Source: Halictus rubicundus
Taxonomy: Eukaryota; Arthropoda; Insecta; Hymenoptera; Halictidae
Assembly: GCF_050948215.1 (NCBI RefSeq)
Contig: NC_135158.1
Coordinates: 4,635,822 to 4,699,821, forward strand
Length of the DNA stretch: 64,000 nucleotides
Reading direction: 5' to 3'
Part shown: in pieces, positions 61,738 to 64,000 of the stretch
Layout: every line of letters begins with the position of its first letter
How positions within the stretch are numbered: position 1 is the first letter of the stretch
The notes under the pieces: model-generated
Database searches by the model: none
What the model saw: the letters and a program-made list of their open reading frames with translations, nothing else
What the model was told of the DNA's origin: nothing
Program-made: the position numbers and the translations under genes

Positions 61738-62913
61738 TTACGACTGTGCATGTGCGGAGTACGCGAGTTCCTGCGCGTATTGCGTCGAAGGTTGCTCGTC
61801 CTGGAAGGACCTGTACTGGGCCTGGTACTCCCAGGGTCCGTGGGCAGAGAGCGGGGCTCCATGGCCATCGGCAGCAATCTTTTTGCACAACTGGAAGATC
61901 GCCATTCCGACGGAAACGATGAAACTGAAGAAGGACAGTTGAAGAGCGTTCCAGGCTTTCAGACCGAGAACACCGATGGCGAGGGGGATGAGGGTCATGG
62001 CCTTGAGGAGGACGAACACCAAGATGGGGATGACCACCTTCTTCAGCTTGGACTTGCGAGCCTCCTCGACGGCGCGACCTTGGCCGAATTTCACGTCGAA
62101 GCTCAGGTGATCGTCGTCGATGTTCCGGGCGCTAACTTTTACGGAGGAGTCCAGGGGCAGCTTGAAGGTCACGTCGTGGGAGGACAGGTAGCTCTGTACG
62201 TTGTCCAGGAAGGAGCCCTCGCTGCGGCCTGACACCTCTTCGACTGGGTACGAGTTGCGAGTCACTTCCACCGTCTCGGAAACCTGAAGAGATCGTCCAA
62301 TTATTGGTGGAAAATGAGTCAATTTATTACAGGATCAAGGGTGCTTAAAGGTGCCAAAGAATCCATTGTTCAATAGGAGTCTGGGTCTAAAGAAGCTCCA
62401 TATTAGGTGCGTGGGGGATTCAAGCTTCTGATGAAGTTGGACTAAGTCTGTGTCAGGTGTGTGTTATATGTCTGATGTATTTTAGGACCATGTCTCACCA
62501 TCCTGTTAGCCTTGCTGGCTCTACAGTGGAGATATTAGCAAATCTTTTAGGTGTCTAGCTTAATTTCAACTCCCCAATTAAATCTATGCTAGGTCAATCC
62601 AAACCCCAATATCGAGCAGGTGTTATAATTAAGATCGTGAGAGTAAAAGTGAATGTAGATTGATGATTAACGAAAGCTTGCGTTGGAGTATCCAGAGGGG
62701 TGAGAGGAGTACCTTGAAGCTGTCTTTGCGGAACAGCTGGTCGAGCATGTTGAGGACCTTGAACTTCATGCAGGAGACCTCGTCGTTCTTCTGGGCGCAT
62801 TCGATCTTGGTCTGGTCGACCATCTGGTCCATGTTGCTGCCTTTCCACAGATCGTTCTTGGCCGGCTGAGCGGCTGCCAGGGCGAACACGGCGCACAAGA
62901 CGAACAGCTTCAT
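61738..62913 (-). CDS. Osiris family protein (DUF1676), gene B, 248 aa, two exons
   Basis: Exon 1 is 62,913-62,713 and ends AAG|GTACTC. The intron is 62,712-62,284 and ends TTCAG; exon 2 is 62,283-61,738 and ends with a stop after AHAQS. The splice is in phase 0 (DSFK|VSET). The 248-aa protein has a signal peptide (about 1-16), Cys39 and Cys48, a basic KSKLKK stretch before a long hydrophobic region (about 149-200), and the family motif AQELAY at 237-242 close to the C terminus. The C-x8-C spacing equals that of gene A (Cys30-Cys39), although overall sequence is diverged, so the two are ancient paralogues. I do not assign an Osi number. A TATA box and initiator lie just upstream, and expression in cuticle-secreting epithelia would be expected from the family. 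Confidence 0.93.
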
Positions 62914-62989
62914 GGTTGCGGGAGGAGGTCGGCTCGTATGGTACCCTGAGGAAGGCTGGTTCTAGCTCGAGGACAATTGCCTGGATACG

Positions 62990-63025
62990 ACTGATGCCAA
63001 TGGGTTGGGCTACAGGCTATTTATA
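62990..63025 (-). promoter_or_regulatory. Core promoter of Osiris gene B (TATA box + initiator)
   Basis: On the minus strand a consensus TATAAATA (63,025-63,018) lies about 33 nt upstream of the A in TCAGTCG (62,994-62,988). The initiator is the same heptamer as in gene A. The inferred 5' UTR is about 79 nt, has no upstream ATG and ends ACCATGA. Confidence 0.68.
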
Positions 63026-64000
63026 CGGGGCCCCCATATCGTCGTCGTATCGTCGCGCGTTCCGTACGCGTAGCGGAGCAAACGAACGAGCCCGCCCCCA
63101 CTTCCATCCGGCCACGAATTTTCTTTTCGTTCAGTATGGTGTTCGATTATCGAGGCCTCGACACGATCGTGACCGGACTGCGCAACAGGTCGCGAGGATC
63201 AGCGAATCGACCGAGGAAAGAAAGGTTTTCTGCGAGCTGTTCGACGATCCGCCTACGGGTCACTTGTCTTTAGAGACACATGGCCGCGAAACGCGATCAT
63301 CTTTCGATATTAATGAGCGACAGTTTGCTTTCTACTAGCACGACACCAATTTCCGGCTGCAATTCACCTGTGGAATTTATTTTTGTCGACACGGTTGTCC
63401 GGTGCCTATTAATATTCGTTCGGCCGTCGGTGGGTCTGGCTTCACCCAGGAAGTGAATCTTTGAGGGTAATAGTTTTTGCTGACAATTATGAACATTGCT
63501 CGGAATTTTTTGTATTTTTCTAACGGCGTATAATTTGACTGTGTCGGTGTATACGCCATTCGTACATGCACAACAGATGCAGAAATTGGCACCTCAATAA
63601 GCAAGAGAAAATTTGCATAATTGTGTTTGGTTTATTTACTAAATAGCCCGTTTTCATTATATGTAGATCATACAATTACATTGTAAAATTGTAACATTTA
63701 TGGTGTACAAATTATAATGTCAAGTTTGAAATTATATACAGTTCTCGTATGCAGTAATTCTGCTTTGAAAAATATTAGTTCGATTGTATACAATTTTTAA
63801 ACTATGCGAATAATTATTATAACTTATTTCAACCCACCCAGTTTCCATTTGCAAAGAAGTGACATACAAATGACATACAAAGATATTTTACCATTCAGGC
63901 AATTTGACACGAAGGAAGAAATTGAATTTGAAAAATGAAGGACGGTTGGTAATCAAGGAAGAAGATGAAGGTTATGGAAAAACGTGAAGATTAAAAGGCG
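63026..64000. other. Non-coding upstream region of Osiris gene B
   Basis: Nothing gene-like was recognised. The first 300 bases upstream of the promoter are GC-rich with CG/TCG-rich words; beyond about 63,470 the sequence turns AT-rich to the window edge. The region probably holds regulatory DNA of gene B or the end of a neighbouring gene outside the window. Confidence 0.45.

Noticed and set aside
1..64000. tRNA, rRNA, well-known insect microRNAs and CRISPR arrays
   Set aside because: I looked for T-loop words, familiar mature microRNA sequences and regular direct repeats with unique spacers by eye and found none that held up. A covariance-model scan would be more reliable.

Overview
This is a gene-poor 64 kb stretch of insect nuclear DNA, most likely from a hymenopteran (bee, ant or wasp). 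I infer this from three things seen in the sequence: insect-restricted Osiris-family genes, an arthropod mille-pattes/tarsal-less/polished rice (mlpt/tal/pri) locus, and GC-heterogeneous DNA studded with (GA)n/(CT)n microsatellites. The species cannot be named from the sequence alone. No bacterial features, CRISPR arrays, rRNA or convincing tRNA genes were seen.

Layout. Positions 1-13,800 are non-coding. They begin with a decayed hAT-type MITE (67-432) with 22-bp terminal inverted repeats, then hold microsatellites and two small diverged duplications. At 13,820-15,264 lies the most important locus: a polycistronic small-peptide mRNA on the + strand. An ATG-free leader of 728 nt is followed by four tiny ORFs of 11, 11, 10 and 13 aa. 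All four end in the LDPTG(L/Q)Y motif that defines the mlpt/tal/pri peptides. A fifth ORF of 40 aa comes next, and a splice donor follows at 15,264/15,265. Outside these ORFs there is no other ATG between 13,820 and 15,107, as expected if one ribosome scans and re-initiates along the message.

From 15,265 to 50,400 there is a 35 kb stretch with no convincing protein gene. It contains decayed tandem arrays (units of about 80 and 145 nt), microsatellites, a G-quadruplex motif and a cluster of the 9-mer GATGCACCG. A DNA transposon of 1,765 bp with a perfect 8-bp target duplication (CTGTACAC) and a frameshifted protein remnant sits at 50,405-52,169.

The right end carries two minus-strand, two-exon Osiris (DUF1676) genes: gene A (57,078-58,550, 267 aa) and gene B (61,738-62,913, 248 aa). 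Both have a signal peptide, a C-x8-C pair, a long hydrophobic core and the AQxLAY motif. Each has a TATA-like element about 30 nt upstream of a TCAGTCG initiator. mlpt peptides activate the Ovo/Shavenbaby transcription factor that builds cuticular trichomes, and Osiris proteins act in cuticle-secreting cells. The window therefore puts an epidermal-differentiation regulator within about 43 kb of cuticle effector genes. Whether that linkage matters is inference.
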